Positions 31,331-45,267 are shown, counted from the stretch's first letter. The stretch is DNA of 64,000 nt from Desulfobacula sp. (GCA_023701135.1 JAMPXP010000013.1:100457-164456), one strand, 5' to 3'. Numbers and translations: made by a program. The notes: generated by a model not told the origin, from the letters alone.

Positions 31331-32654
31331 TTAAATTGCTGAAGACTCCGTAGCTGATCAGAATATCAAGGGCTCTTTTAATCTGGGCATCGTGCAGAAG
31401 CTGATCCGTATCAAGCAATCGCTGGGGCTTTTTGGGCTGTGTTTTGGCCTTGTCCGCTGGTCCTGCCTGTTCCGGTTGCAGGCTGTTTTTAAGATCTTTT
31501 TCCTTTAGCATCCGGTCAAAGGCCGATGTCTTTTTTTCTTTTTCTTCAAGGATTTCATATGCCACTTCAATATCAGGCTCTATGCCTTTGGCCTGGATGG
31601 ACCTCCCATTGGGTGTATAATATCGCGCTATGGTATATTTAATGCCATACCCGTCTTTTAGAGGCCGAACCGTTTGTACAGATCCTTTGCCAAAGGATGT
31701 TGTTCCAAGAATCAAGGCCCTGGAGTGGTCCTGCAATGCACCGGCCAGAATTTCAGAGGCTGAGGCAGACCCGCCGTTGATCAGAACAACGACAGGGTAT
31801 TTCCGGTCCTCATCCCCTTGCGTTGCTTTGAACACCTGGGAATTGCTTTCCTGTTTTCCTTTGATGGAAACAATGTCTCCTGCGCCAAGAAAAAGATCTG
31901 AAATTTTTACCGCCTGATCCAGAAGACCGCCGGGATTATCTCTTAAATCCATAACAAGGCCCTTCAGATTTTTGTTTTCGGCTTCAATCCGCCCCAGGTG
32001 AGTCTTGATATCATCCAGAGTATTCATCCGGAAATTGGTAATCCGAAGATATCCGAATCCGGGTTTCAGGGTTGCGCTTCTGACGCTTTCCATTGGAATC
32101 AGATCCCGGTTGATGGAAAAATCCAGGGACTCGGGCTCTCCTTCTCTAATCACTGTAATATGAACCGGTTTGTTCCGAGGACCCCGCATCATATTCACTG
32201 CTTCCCAGAGTTCCATGTCCTTGGTGGATTTTTCATCGATCCGGAGGATCATGTCACCGGCCTGGATACCGGCCTTATAAGCCGGAGTTCCTTCAATGGG
32301 GGATACAACGGTCAAGATGCCGTCCTTCATGGTGATAACGATACCAATCCCGGAAAACTCTCCCTTTGTATCGTCCTGAAGATCTTCAAACGCTTCGGGA
32401 GGCATAAAGCTTGAGTGCGGATCAAGGTTCCCCACCATGCCTTTGATGGCATTGTGAATCAATGCTTCGGAATTGACATCATCCACATAATTTTTTTCCA
32501 GTTCTTCCAGGACATCTGTAAACATCTTCAAAGAACTGTATGTCTTATCATCCGCCATCAGCGGATGGATCAATCCTGCCGCCAATATCAGGATAAAGCC
32601 GGCAACTGCGGCACCATATCCGGATCTGATGATCTTGCGGAATCTGAATTTCAT
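31320..32654 (-). CDS. S41-family C-terminal processing peptidase
   Basis: PDZ + VVLINGGSASASEILAGALQDH...GTTSFGKGSVQT catalytic Ser/Lys motifs. Confidence 0.93.
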   Translation of the reverse strand: MKFRFRKIIRSGYGAAVAGFILILAAGLIHPLMADDKTYSSLKMFTDVLEELEKNYVDDVNSEALIHNAIKGMVGNLDPHSSFMPPEAFEDLQDDTKGEFSGIGIVITMKDGILTVVSPIEGTPAYKAGIQAGDMILRIDEKSTKDMELWEAVNMMRGPRNKPVHITVIREGEPESLDFSINRDLIPMESVRSATLKPGFGYLRITNFRMNTLDDIKTHLGRIEAENKNLKGLVMDLRDNPGGLLDQAVKISDLFLGAGDIVSIKGKQESNSQVFKATQGDEDRKYPVVVLINGGSASASEILAGALQDHSRALILGTTSFGKGSVQTVRPLKDGYGIKYTIARYYTPNGRSIQAKGIEPDIEVAYEILEEKEKKTSAFDRMLKEKDLKNSLQPEQAGPADKAKTQPKKPQRLLDTDQLLHDAQIKRALDILISYGVFSNLNGR

Positions 32655-32656
32655 TT

Positions 32657-34123
32657 TTACGCTCCTTTTCGCAACCATTTCATGGGATCAACCGGCTTTC
32701 CGTGATGCCGGACTTCAAAATGCAGGCACATTCCTTTGATGGAGCCTGTATCTCCTGCCGTTGCAATGACATCACCGGTTTCAACAGCTTCCCCTTCTTT
32801 TTTAAACATTTCTTCCACATGGGCGTAGAGCGTATAATAATGGTCTCCATGGTTGATGATCAATACATTTCCATAGCCTTTCAGCCATTGGGCAAACATG
32901 ACCTCCCCCTTGAAAACGGTTTTTACGGGCTCACCCCTTACCACTTTTATATCAATTCCTTTTTGAAAAGTGAAGACTTTGTAATTGCCGGGGGCTGAAC
33001 TGCCGAATTCTGAAATAATTTCGCCTTCTGCCGGAATCATGAGCCTTCCTTGATGGTCAGGAAAAGAATCCCCCTTTGCGGTTTTAAACTCCTTGGGCGC
33101 AATCTTCTCCATCCTGTTGTCCAATTGGAGGGCGGCAAGCTTTAAAGACTCCACCGCAGCAAGAGATAATTTTTTTTTCTGACGAATTTCTTTTAATATC
33201 AATTCCCTTTTCTGGGTTTCTGAATGATTGATCCGGATCTGGTCATTGAATTCTGCTTCAAGGAGGGTTTTTGTCTCAACCTCTTTTCTCATCTCCTCTT
33301 CCAGGCGCTCAAACATATCCAGGTCCCTGTTCTGCCGGTCAATGACATTAAAATCCGCTTTGACAATGGATTTCATAGAATTCTGCCGCAAAAAAAAGTC
33401 AAAGACCGAAGAAGGCATACCGGCCACATCCAACCGGCCGAGCATATGCATTTTATAAAGCGCTCTCAGCCGCTCCCCTGCATACGCCCGATTCCGGGCA
33501 ATGTCCTGGGCCAGCCGTTCCCTGTCCTTTTGCAGCCGAGTCATTTTTTCTTCCATATCCCGGATTTCTCCGGACAGGGTCTGGGCCTTAAGACGGGCCC
33601 GGTTTAAGGCATAATCGATTTCATTGAGGCCCTCAAGGATTTCAACCTCTTTTTGAGAAAAGGTTTCCAGCATTTTCTCCTGGGTCTGAATATCCGCCCG
33701 GATCGCCTCTTTTTTTTCCGGTTTTATTTTTTCAGTATTTTCTTCAAGCTTGTCTTCCGGTTTTTTTTCGGCTTTCTTTTCCGCCGGCGGCTCTTCTTTT
33801 TCTTCAGAGGCGGTTGTCGGCAACTCGATATACTGGGGCCGGTTACGAATATATCCTTTTGTGCCCCTATGGTCTACCAAAAGCCAACCCCCGATACCCC
33901 CCTGTTTTTCCAGCACATCCACTGTTTCACCCTTATCTGCAACACCGACAACCTCTGAAAGAAGAGAAGGCGTTTTTCTGATATTTATCTTGGGTGAATT
34001 AATGATTCCCTTGAAAAGAACCGGGCTCTCAGCCTTGCCTTCACCTGAAAGGAGAAATAAAAGAAGTCCGGAAAAAAATATTATCTTAATATTTGTTTTA
34101 AGGACAAATAACATCCGAACCAA
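32657..34123 (-). CDS. EnvC-like murein hydrolase activator (SH3-coiled coil-M23)
   Basis: SH3-like N-term, long coiled coil, LIINHGDHYYTLYAHVEEMFKKEGEAVETGDVIATAGDTGS...LHFEVRHHGKPVDP. Confidence 0.9.
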   Translation of the reverse strand: MVRMLFVLKTNIKIIFFSGLLLFLLSGEGKAESPVLFKGIINSPKINIRKTPSLLSEVVGVADKGETVDVLEKQGGIGGWLLVDHRGTKGYIRNRPQYIELPTTASEEKEEPPAEKKAEKKPEDKLEENTEKIKPEKKEAIRADIQTQEKMLETFSQKEVEILEGLNEIDYALNRARLKAQTLSGEIRDMEEKMTRLQKDRERLAQDIARNRAYAGERLRALYKMHMLGRLDVAGMPSSVFDFFLRQNSMKSIVKADFNVIDRQNRDLDMFERLEEEMRKEVETKTLLEAEFNDQIRINHSETQKRELILKEIRQKKKLSLAAVESLKLAALQLDNRMEKIAPKEFKTAKGDSFPDHQGRLMIPAEGEIISEFGSSAPGNYKVFTFQKGIDIKVVRGEPVKTVFKGEVMFAQWLKGYGNVLIINHGDHYYTLYAHVEEMFKKEGEAVETGDVIATAGDTGSIKGMCLHFEVRHHGKPVDPMKWLRKGA

Positions 34124-34956
34124 CCTAAAAAAGTGCTGCCAAAAATTATTAAACCCATTGTTTTTATTGAAAGGAAACGGACATCAAAATAAATATAGGA
34201 GGATAACCCCTGTGTCATCCCAGATGAAAACATGAGATAGGTGATCAGGAGAATCGCAAGCCCCAGGACTCCGCCGATGAATCCCTGAAGCAGTCCTTCC
34301 ACATAAAAAGGCGCTTTGATAAAGGTCTCCGTTGCTCCCACCAGCCGCATGACCTCGACTTCCAGTTTCCGGGAATAAAAGGCAAGCCTAACCGTATTGG
34401 AAGTGATGAACAGGGCCACCAGAAAAAAAAGACCGCACATGGCATAGCCGGTAATCTTGAACAAATTGAAAATTTTTAAAAATTTCCCGAGCCAGCCCTG
34501 CCCGTATTCTACATCATCAACAATTTCAATCCGTTTTATCTTTTCGGCAAAGGCTTCCACTTCCTCAAGACTGTTATAGGATGTCATCTGGATTTCCAGG
34601 GCATCGGGAAGCGGGTTTCCCTGCAAGGTCTTTAAAAAAGCGCTACTGGAGGATATTTCTTTTTTCAGCCGGTCCAGAGCTTCATCTTTTGAGATAAAGA
34701 CCAAGCCCTGAATATTGCCCAGGCTGTTTATCCTGTCCTTCAATTCCGGCAGCATATCCATGGTGAAATTGTCCTTCAGATAGATCATGGCCCTGCCCCC
34801 CTGATTCCATGCTTCAATTACCCGGCCTGCATTTTCAAAAAAAAGCATAAAAACACTAACCACCAGGATGGACAGAGAAATTGTAAAAATCGTTACCAGA
34901 TTCAAGAATCGATTCAGGCGGATATCGGTCAGGGCTTTTTTTATAAAAGGAGACAT
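34081..34956 (-). CDS. ftsX: Cell division protein FtsX
   Basis: Permease architecture, adjacent to FtsE, EVEVMRLVGATETFIKAPFYVEGLLQGFIGG. Confidence 0.92.
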   Translation of the reverse strand: MSPFIKKALTDIRLNRFLNLVTIFTISLSILVVSVFMLFFENAGRVIEAWNQGGRAMIYLKDNFTMDMLPELKDRINSLGNIQGLVFISKDEALDRLKKEISSSSAFLKTLQGNPLPDALEIQMTSYNSLEEVEAFAEKIKRIEIVDDVEYGQGWLGKFLKIFNLFKITGYAMCGLFFLVALFITSNTVRLAFYSRKLEVEVMRLVGATETFIKAPFYVEGLLQGFIGGVLGLAILLITYLMFSSGMTQGLSSYIYFDVRFLSIKTMGLIIFGSTFLGWFGCYLSLKQILR

Positions 34957-34973
34957 GGATGATTTCTCAGGGC

Positions 34974-35693
34974 CTAAAGCATGGTTGCCGTTCGTTTGAT
35001 GGTTCCTTCCGTGATTTCAATATTTCTTCCCCGCACCGAACTTTCCAGGAGATGCAGGTTGTGACTGGCGACCAATACGGTGGCGCCTTTTTTATGGTAT
35101 TCCATTATAAAATCCAACACGGCCTGGGCAGATTTTGCATCAAGGCTTCCGGTGGGCTCATCGGCAAGGATGATGGACGGTTCTCCCACCAGAGCCCTTG
35201 CCACGGCCACCCGCTGCTGCTCACCGCCTGAAAGAGTTGGCGGAAGCGCTTTGGCCTTTTTATCCATCTCGGTTGTTCTTAAGACCTGCATCACCTTTTT
35301 TCGAATATAGTCCGGCTTTTCTCCGGCCGCTTCAAGGACAAGGGCGACATTTTCATAAACCGTTCTGTTGGGAATCAATTTAAAATCCTGGAATACCATC
35401 CCAAACCTCCGCCTTAAAAGGGGCAGCCGCGATGAGGAAATCCTGGCAAGGTTCATGCCGTCAATCAATATCTGCCCTTCGGAAACCTTTTCCGCAAGGT
35501 ACAATACTTTAAGCAGGGTGGATTTGCCGGCCCCTGAGGGACCGGAAATAAAAATGAATTCTCCTGGCTCAATATCAAGATTAATATCTTTTAAGGCAAA
35601 TTTTCCATTATATCGTTTGCTGACATTAAACAGCCGAATAATAGAATTTTTTTTTATCTCTGGGTTCATGTCCGAATTCGTTATATTACCCAT
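34974..35693 (-). CDS. ftsE: Cell division ATP-binding protein FtsE
   Basis: [50 protein letters not shown]. Confidence 0.95.
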   Translation of the reverse strand: MGNITNSDMNPEIKKNSIIRLFNVSKRYNGKFALKDINLDIEPGEFIFISGPSGAGKSTLLKVLYLAEKVSEGQILIDGMNLARISSSRLPLLRRRFGMVFQDFKLIPNRTVYENVALVLEAAGEKPDYIRKKVMQVLRTTEMDKKAKALPPTLSGGEQQRVAVARALVGEPSIILADEPTGSLDAKSAQAVLDFIMEYHKKGATVLVASHNLHLLESSVRGRNIEITEGTIKRTATML

Positions 35694-35878
35694 ACCATCC
35701 TCAATTGACTGAAACTGAATTTACTGCTATAAATGGCAAGTGTCAAGGAGTGCTGCAAAACAGTTTTCCTTACATTGAGCCTTCACTGTTACCGTAAAAC
35801 GGCTTCTTCCACTCAGTGAAGGCTTTAATATTGGTAAAGATAAGGTTAACCGCTGATTACGGAATAATTGATCCATAT

Positions 35879-36664
35879 ATGATATTATTTGATTCCCATT
35901 CCCATATCGATGACAAGGCCTATGATGAGGACCTTGATGAGGTCATCAGCCGGGCTAAAAAAGAAAATGTCCTGGGCATAATGATTGTCGGCATCGATCT
36001 TCCCACATCTTTGAAGGCCATCCGGATTGCCCGGACCCAGGATCATATCATCACCTCCGTGGGAGTTCATCCCCATGATGCGGCCCATTGTTCAAAGAAT
36101 TTGCTGGATAGCCTTTTTCGTCTTGCAAAAGAAAATCACTGTGTAAAGGCCTGGGGAGAAACCGGTCTTGATTATAACCGCATGTTTTCCCCGGCTAAAG
36201 ATCAGGAAGCCTGCTTTGAAGCCCAACTTGACATGGCCGGCCGCCTTGACCTGCCCTTGATTTTTCATGAAAGAGACTCCCATGGCCGATTTTACGAGAT
36301 TCTGAAATCCAATGGGCCGAAAAGCAGAAAAGGGGTAGTGCATTGTTTTTCCGGCACCCGGGAGGAATTGTTCAAATACCTTGACCTTGGATATCATATC
36401 GGTATCACGGGAATTGTAACCATCGAAAAAAGAGGGGAATATTTGAGGAGCCTCATCCCCCATATTCCTGAGGAAAGACTGGTCATTGAAACGGATGCCC
36501 CCTATCTTACGCCTGCTCCCCAGAAAAATAAATACCGGCGCAACGAGCCTGCCTTTGTGAAATCGGTGTTGCTAAAACTTGCCGAGGTCAAAGGCGCTGA
36601 TCCTGAAATGCTTTCCCAGACGATCTTCAACAATACAAAAAAGCTGTATCAGGTTGATTTCTGA
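35879..36664 (+). CDS. TatD-family metal-dependent DNase
   Basis: MILFDSHSHIDD, GVHPHDA, GETGLDYNR, ETDAPYLTP. Confidence 0.92.
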   Translation: MILFDSHSHIDDKAYDEDLDEVISRAKKENVLGIMIVGIDLPTSLKAIRIARTQDHIITSVGVHPHDAAHCSKNLLDSLFRLAKENHCVKAWGETGLDYNRMFSPAKDQEACFEAQLDMAGRLDLPLIFHERDSHGRFYEILKSNGPKSRKGVVHCFSGTREELFKYLDLGYHIGITGIVTIEKRGEYLRSLIPHIPEERLVIETDAPYLTPAPQKNKYRRNEPAFVKSVLLKLAEVKGADPEMLSQTIFNNTKKLYQVDF

Positions 36665-36677
36665 CCTCGTCCCATGA

Positions 36678-37904
36678 TCAGCTCTTGGCCATGAGCTTTG
36701 TCACGGCCTTTTCAAGCCCATCCAGAGACAATTCAAACATGGGGAAAATTTTGGATATGGCCATGATGGTATGGGTATATCCCCACATGGTTTCCGGTAC
36801 CGGGTTCAGCCAGACGCAGTGAGAAAAGGTTTTGGCCAGATATTGGAGCTGATCAATACTGGGTCTGCCGCTTCTTTCAGAAATATGAATGGAGCCGTCA
36901 TGGGCCATGAGTTCATAGGGAGCCATGCTGGCATCTCCGACGATCACCAGGCGGGTTTCCGGATCAAGCTTTGAAAATTCAATGATCTTTTTGGGTTTTT
37001 TATACCGGGCCGTATCCTCCCAGAGGTAATCATAGATGGTATTGTGAAAAAAATAGGTTTTGACTTCCTTAAACTGGGACCTTGCATAGTCAAAAAGCGT
37101 CTGAACCACATGGATATAAGGGTCCATGGACCAGCCGCCGTTGTCAATGGCCAGGATGACCTTGAGCCTGTCTTTTAAGGCCCTGTCAAATATAAGCTCG
37201 ATCTCCCCTGCGTTTCTCAGGGTCTCCCGGATGGTATCATCAATATTGATCCTGTCCTTGGGACCGGCCGGGATCATATTGCGCATCCGTTTCAAGGCCT
37301 CGCCGATTTTGGCCTGGGTCAAGGGGCCGGCCGTTGAATAGTCTTTATACCGGCGTTCATTGGCCACTTTAACGGCAGACTTATTCCTGGATTCACCCCC
37401 CACCCGCATGCCGCCGGGATGATAGCCGGAATGGCCCACGGGCGAATATCCGCCGGTGCCGATCCATTTATACCCGCCATGGTGTTCCTCTTTTTGGTCC
37501 TTGAGCCTTTCCTTGAAATATTCGATCAATTCTTCCGGCGACATTTTTTTGAGTTCATCCTCATTTACGCCCAGGGCATCCGCCACCCTTTTGGGATCTT
37601 TCAACCATTCTTCCAGCATCCCGCGCGCTATCTCGTCAACCTCAAACCCATCATTTTCAGGCAGAGGGACACCTTCAAAATGATGGGCAAACACCTGGTC
37701 ATAGAGATCAAAATACCGCTCGCTTTTCACCAGAATGGACCGGGCACAGGTATAAAAATCATCCAGGCTGTTGATAATACCCTGGTGCAATGCTTTCTGG
37801 AGGGTCAAAAAAGATGTGGGTGAGACGGGAATACCGACCTCTTTAAGTGTATAGAAAAATTTTAAGAACATGGCGGCCTTAAAACATTTTTCTTCGGGCA
37901 GCAA
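36678..37904 (-). CDS. VWA-domain (CoxE-like) protein
   Basis: KVILAIDNGGWSMDPYIHVVQTLFDYARS; paired with MoxR ATPase. Confidence 0.82.
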   Translation of the reverse strand: MLPEEKCFKAAMFLKFFYTLKEVGIPVSPTSFLTLQKALHQGIINSLDDFYTCARSILVKSERYFDLYDQVFAHHFEGVPLPENDGFEVDEIARGMLEEWLKDPKRVADALGVNEDELKKMSPEELIEYFKERLKDQKEEHHGGYKWIGTGGYSPVGHSGYHPGGMRVGGESRNKSAVKVANERRYKDYSTAGPLTQAKIGEALKRMRNMIPAGPKDRINIDDTIRETLRNAGEIELIFDRALKDRLKVILAIDNGGWSMDPYIHVVQTLFDYARSQFKEVKTYFFHNTIYDYLWEDTARYKKPKKIIEFSKLDPETRLVIVGDASMAPYELMAHDGSIHISERSGRPSIDQLQYLAKTFSHCVWLNPVPETMWGYTHTIMAISKIFPMFELSLDGLEKAVTKLMAKS

Positions 37905-38730
37905 TATTTTTTACCCGTTCATAATCAGGGCTTTTTTTAAACAAAACCCCGAGATAGGGAAGCTGGCTGGTGATGAGATCCTTTGCCCTGAAATCCGGGT
38001 CGGCACTCAAGGCCCTGATCCAGTTGATCAATTCCCGAGTGGCCGGTTTTTTCTCGATGGAATCGATTTCCCGCACAACATAAAAGGCGTCAATGGCATT
38101 TTCAGCCAGCTTGGTATCTATTCCTTCAAAATGAACATTGATGATTTTTCTCATCATCTTCGGATCGGGAAAGGCAATGTGATGAAAATTACACCGGCCC
38201 AGAAACGGATCGGAAAGATCTTTCTTGGCATTGGAGGTGATGATGATCACCGGTCTGTGTTTGGCCTTAATGGTCCTGTCGGTTTCGATGATATCAAACT
38301 GCATCTGATCCAGCACATCCAGCATATCATCCTGAAAATCCGTGTCTGCTTTATCGATTTCATCAATGAGCAGAACGGTTCTTCGGTCTGCACAAAAGGC
38401 CTGGCCGATTTTTCCCATTTTGATGTATTCATCAATATTACTGACATCCCTTTTGGAGTCCCCGAATCTTGAGTCATTCAACCGGGTAAGGGTGTCATAC
38501 TGGTAAAGGGCATCGATGAGCTTCATGCTGGATTTCACGTTCAAAATAATCAGCGGCATGGCAAGGCTTTCGGCAATGGCATGGGCCAGCATGGTTTTCC
38601 CGGTTCCCGGCTCGCCCTTGAGAAGCAAAGGCATTTCTAATTTCATGGATATATTGACAATTGACGCCAATTCCTGATCCAGAATATATTTTCCAGCGCC
38701 TTGAAATTCATTTTTTGATTCCTGTTGCAT
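37879..38730 (-). CDS. MoxR-family AAA+ ATPase
   Basis: LLKGEPGTGKTMLAHAIAESL, VLLIDEIDKAD. Confidence 0.92.
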   Translation of the reverse strand: MQQESKNEFQGAGKYILDQELASIVNISMKLEMPLLLKGEPGTGKTMLAHAIAESLAMPLIILNVKSSMKLIDALYQYDTLTRLNDSRFGDSKRDVSNIDEYIKMGKIGQAFCADRRTVLLIDEIDKADTDFQDDMLDVLDQMQFDIIETDRTIKAKHRPVIIITSNAKKDLSDPFLGRCNFHHIAFPDPKMMRKIINVHFEGIDTKLAENAIDAFYVVREIDSIEKKPATRELINWIRALSADPDFRAKDLITSQLPYLGVLFKKSPDYERVKNIAARRKMF

Positions 38731-38970
38731 ACGATTATGTCTCCGCCTGTGGTTACCGTTTTATTTGTATTGGTTTCAGGACTTCATAATACTCACAAAA
38801 CAGCTTTTGACAAGTTTTTTATTGGATCGCAAAGGGCAAGGCGATTAAGGTTACAAAAATGCAATTTATGGATTTTTTTATGGAAATTCTAAAAGATTGA
38901 CACGTGAAAGACTTAGTGGTAATAGTTTTTACCTTATCAATAACAATATGAGTCAATAGGAGCGTGTACT

Positions 38971-39159
38971 ATGATTGGTGGAGTCGGAATGCCGGAATTA
39001 ATTATTATTCTTGTCATCATCCTTATTATATTTGGTGCCGGAAAACTTCCCGAAATCGGTGCCGGCCTGGGTAAAGGGATTAAAAACTTTAAAAAGGCAA
39101 CCAAAGAAGTCAATCTGGAAGACAAAGAAGAAGAACCTGAAAAAATAGAAAAAAAATGA
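38971..39159 (+). CDS. tatA: Twin-arginine translocase TatA/TatE-family subunit
   Basis: [37 protein letters not shown]. Confidence 0.93.
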   Translation: MIGGVGMPELIIILVIILIIFGAGKLPEIGAGLGKGIKNFKKATKEVNLEDKEEEPEKIEKK

Positions 39160-39419
39160 TCCTCCCCATTATTTGCTGTTCTCTGAGACAGTCACTCTTT
39201 ACCCAAAAGAGCGACTGTCTGTAACTCATCCGTATTATCTGAATTTTTACCAATTTTTTTGCGTACGAAATCATCATTTTTTCCCATAAAGAATAAAAAC
39301 ACAAATATGAAATTTATAATTTGTTATTTAATACTTTTTTGTAATTTAATCCCAGGTCCCATCCATTTTAAAGCATAGCCTCAAAGCAGAAAAGGCCCCA
39401 TGCAAGGACCTATCCTGCC

Positions 39420-39436
39420 TGGCACATCAATTGCTT
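39420..39436 (+). promoter_or_regulatory. Sigma-54 promoter for glnD-glnB-glnA
   Basis: TGGCAC-ATCAA-TTGCTT: GG-N10-GC spacing exact; about 24 nt upstream of the glnD ATG. Confidence 0.85.
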
Positions 39437-39459
39437 GTATGTCTTGTAAAGGAATGTGA

Positions 39460-42424
<2,965 letters not shown>

Positions 42425-42457
42425 TATATAATTAAATTAGTTAAGAAAGGAATTAAA

Positions 42458-43870
42458 ATGACACCCAAAGATGTAATTGCAATGGCAAAGGAAAATGACG
42501 TAAAAATCGTGGATATCCGGTTCATGGATTTTATCGGTACATGGCAGCATTTTTCAGTTCCCCTGAGCGAACTTACAGAATCCGCATTTGATGAAGGTTT
42601 CGGTCTCGACGGATCAAGCATGAGGGCATGGCAGGTTATCAACAACTCGGATATGATTGTTATCCCCGAAGCCGGAACCGCCAAAATCGACCCCTTTTTC
42701 AAGGTCCCGACCCTGGCCGTCATCGGAAACATCTATGATCCCATCACCCAGGAAGCTTACAGCCGCGACCCAAGAGGCATTGCCAAAAAAGTCGAACAAT
42801 ACATCAAAAGCACAGGCATTGCAGACACCATCTATGTCGGTCCGGAGCCTGAATTTTTTATCTTCAGCAGCATCAGGTATTCATCGGAACCCCATGCCTC
42901 ATTCTTTGAGATTGATTCCGACGAAGCCCACTGGAACAGCGGCTCAGATGAAATGCCCAACCTTGGGTACAAAATCAGGCCCAAACAGGGATATTATCCC
43001 CTGCCGCCCAATGATAAATACCAGGATATCCGTACGGAAATGATGCTGACCCTGGAAGATCTCGGCATTGCCATGGAATGCCAGCACCATGAAGTTGCCG
43101 CTGCCGGTCAGTGTGAAATCGATCTTAAATTCGATTCCCTCTTAAATATGAGTGACAAACTGGCGTGGTTTAAATATGTCCTGAAAAATGTGGCCGTAAA
43201 ACACGGCCATACCGTGACCTTCATGCCCAAGCCCCTGTTCGGGGACAATGGAACCGGCATGCACACCCATATGAGTTTCTGGAAAGGTGGGAATCCTTTG
43301 TTTGCGGGCAACAAATATGCCGGGTTGTCCGATGATGCCCTTTATGCCATAGGCGGGATTATGAAGCATTGCAAGGCACTCTGCGCCATCACAAACCCCA
43401 CGACCAATTCGTATAAACGGCTGGTACCGGGTTTTGAAGCCCCCATCAACCTGGCCTATTCCAGCAGAAACAGAAGCGCCGCCATCCGTATCCCCATGTA
43501 TTCAGGCTCCCCCAAGGCCAAACGCATCGAATTCAGAACACCGGACCCGTCATGCAACGGATACATGGCCTTTGCTGCCATTGCCATGGCCATGCTGGAC
43601 GGTATCCAGAACAAAATCGATCCGGGCGACCCCATGGATAAAAATATATATGATCTGCCGCCGGAAGAACTTGCTGAAATGAAATCCGCCCCCGGCACTC
43701 TGGAAGAAGCCTTGAACGCCCTCAAGGAAGACCATGAATTCCTGCTGAAAGGCGATGTCTTCACCAAGGACGTGATCGAATACTGGATTGACTACAAGAT
43801 GACCAATGAAGTGAAACAGATCATCAGCCGTCCCCATCCGCATGAATTCTATCTTTATTTTGATATTTAA
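42458..43870 (+). CDS. glnA: Type I glutamine synthetase
   Basis: DGSSMRAW, GPEPEFF, TFMPKPLFGDNGTGMHTHMSFWK, adenylylation-type NIYDLPPEE. Confidence 0.97.
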   Translation: MTPKDVIAMAKENDVKIVDIRFMDFIGTWQHFSVPLSELTESAFDEGFGLDGSSMRAWQVINNSDMIVIPEAGTAKIDPFFKVPTLAVIGNIYDPITQEAYSRDPRGIAKKVEQYIKSTGIADTIYVGPEPEFFIFSSIRYSSEPHASFFEIDSDEAHWNSGSDEMPNLGYKIRPKQGYYPLPPNDKYQDIRTEMMLTLEDLGIAMECQHHEVAAAGQCEIDLKFDSLLNMSDKLAWFKYVLKNVAVKHGHTVTFMPKPLFGDNGTGMHTHMSFWKGGNPLFAGNKYAGLSDDALYAIGGIMKHCKALCAITNPTTNSYKRLVPGFEAPINLAYSSRNRSAAIRIPMYSGSPKAKRIEFRTPDPSCNGYMAFAAIAMAMLDGIQNKIDPGDPMDKNIYDLPPEELAEMKSAPGTLEEALNALKEDHEFLLKGDVFTKDVIEYWIDYKMTNEVKQIISRPHPHEFYLYFDI

Positions 43871-43894
43871 TTTAAACTGAAACCAAAAGCCATG

Positions 43895-43930
43895 AACACC
43901 CGGTCCCAAGACCTTGGACCGGGTGTTTTC
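43895..43930 (+). terminator. Rho-independent terminator downstream of glnA
   Basis: AACACCCGGTCC-N9-GGACCGGGTGTT followed by TTC. Confidence 0.8.
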
Positions 43931-44025
43931 ATTTCAGAAAAAACACCCGGGCACCCCTTTTTTTTAATGCAATGTAAAAAAAAATACGCTATAAGAAAAA
44001 AACCATTACCCAAAGGGAGCAGACA

Positions 44026-44919
44026 ATGCCCATGACCATAAAGATACCGCCCTTCCGATCAAAGATGATCCCTTTTCTGCTCTTTTTTTTCATTTGCTTG
44101 GCCCTGCCTGCCTCCCTATTCTGCGAGGAAGTCGGCAGAGGAAATGAATTTGATAAATTGATCCAAAAACTGGTGGGTGACGGATTTGACAGGGGAAAAA
44201 TTGAGCAGATCTTCAGAAGCAAAGAGATTTCCTTTACCCCTGAAACAGTTTCCCTGTTTTTTATCCATAGCGAATCAAGCCTTGACTATGATCAATTTAC
44301 CTCTCCCAAAGCCATTGAAAGCGCTTTAAAATATCTGGGTGACAATAAAGAGATTCTGGACAGGGCCGAAGAAACCTTTGGTGTGGACAAAACCGTTATT
44401 ACGGCCATCCTTCTGGTTGAAACCCGTCTGGGATCATACCTTGGAAACAGAACCGTCATCAACACCCTTTCCACCATGGCGGCCCTGTCCGATGAGATCC
44501 TGAGGGAAAGGGTCTGGAATTCCATTCCTGATGAAAAAAAGCCGGTAAGGGAAGCTTTCATTAAAAAAGCCCGGGACAAAACCGACTGGGGATACAACGA
44601 ACTCAAAGCCTTGCTCCAATATACGGAAAAAGAAGGGGTTGCTCCGGAAACTATCAAAGGCTCCTATGCCGGAGCCCTGGGAGTATCTCAATTCATGCCC
44701 TCCAATGCTCTCAATCTTGCAAAGGACGGCGACAACGACGGCAAAATTGATCTTTTTAACCATGCCGACGCCATTTTCAGCGTGGCCAATTACCTGAAAC
44801 ACCATGGCTGGCAATCGGGCATCACACGGCAGCGGCAACACGAGATCCTGTTCCTTTACAACCACAGCAATTATTATGTGGACACCCTTTTGAAGATTTC
44901 CGACAAACTCAAGGGATAA
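44026..44919 (+). CDS. Lytic murein transglycosylase (MltB-like)
   Basis: TAILLVETRLGSYLGNRTVINTLSTMA, SYAGALGVSQFMPSNALNLAKDGDNDGKIDLFNHADAIFSVANYLKHHGW. Confidence 0.92.
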   Translation: MPMTIKIPPFRSKMIPFLLFFFICLALPASLFCEEVGRGNEFDKLIQKLVGDGFDRGKIEQIFRSKEISFTPETVSLFFIHSESSLDYDQFTSPKAIESALKYLGDNKEILDRAEETFGVDKTVITAILLVETRLGSYLGNRTVINTLSTMAALSDEILRERVWNSIPDEKKPVREAFIKKARDKTDWGYNELKALLQYTEKEGVAPETIKGSYAGALGVSQFMPSNALNLAKDGDNDGKIDLFNHADAIFSVANYLKHHGWQSGITRQRQHEILFLYNHSNYYVDTLLKISDKLKG

Positions 44920-44930
44920 CCCATACCATT

Positions 44931-45134
44931 ATGGATCAGCTTCTCATATATATTCTTCTTGTTTTTGCCGCATCTTTTCTGTTGACCATGATGGCCTTAA
45001 GAGACATCATCCTCAAAGATTTCGGCTCAACAAAGGCCAAATTCATCTGGCATTTCATTGCCATTGTTCCCCTTGTCGGATGGCTTGTCTACCTTGTCTT
45101 CGGCTATAAAAAGGGACGGCGAAAGCCCATCTGA
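44931..45134 (+). CDS. Small membrane protein (PLDc_N-like)
   Basis: Two hydrophobic segments; LRDIILKDFG...KFIWHFIAIVPLVGWLVYLVFG. Confidence 0.65.
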   Translation: MDQLLIYILLVFAASFLLTMMALRDIILKDFGSTKAKFIWHFIAIVPLVGWLVYLVFGYKKGRRKPI

Positions 45135-45192
45135 ACCGGCAATTTCATTTGACAACAGATCTGCTTTAATATACATATAGATACTTTTTTGT

Positions 45193-45267
45193 GGTCCCAT
45201 CGTCTAGTGGTTAGGACGCTGGCCTCTCACGCCGGTAACACGGGTTCGAATCCCGTTGGGATCACCA
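45193..45267 (+). tRNA. tRNA-Glu (CTC anticodon)
   Basis: GGTCCCA/TGGGATC acceptor stem, anticodon loop CTCTCAC, GGTTCGAATCC T-loop, encoded CCA. Confidence 0.96.

Noticed and set aside
39186-39220. AGACAGTC...GACTGTCT hairpin after tatA as a terminator
   Set aside because: Good stem but no T-run follows; left uncalled.
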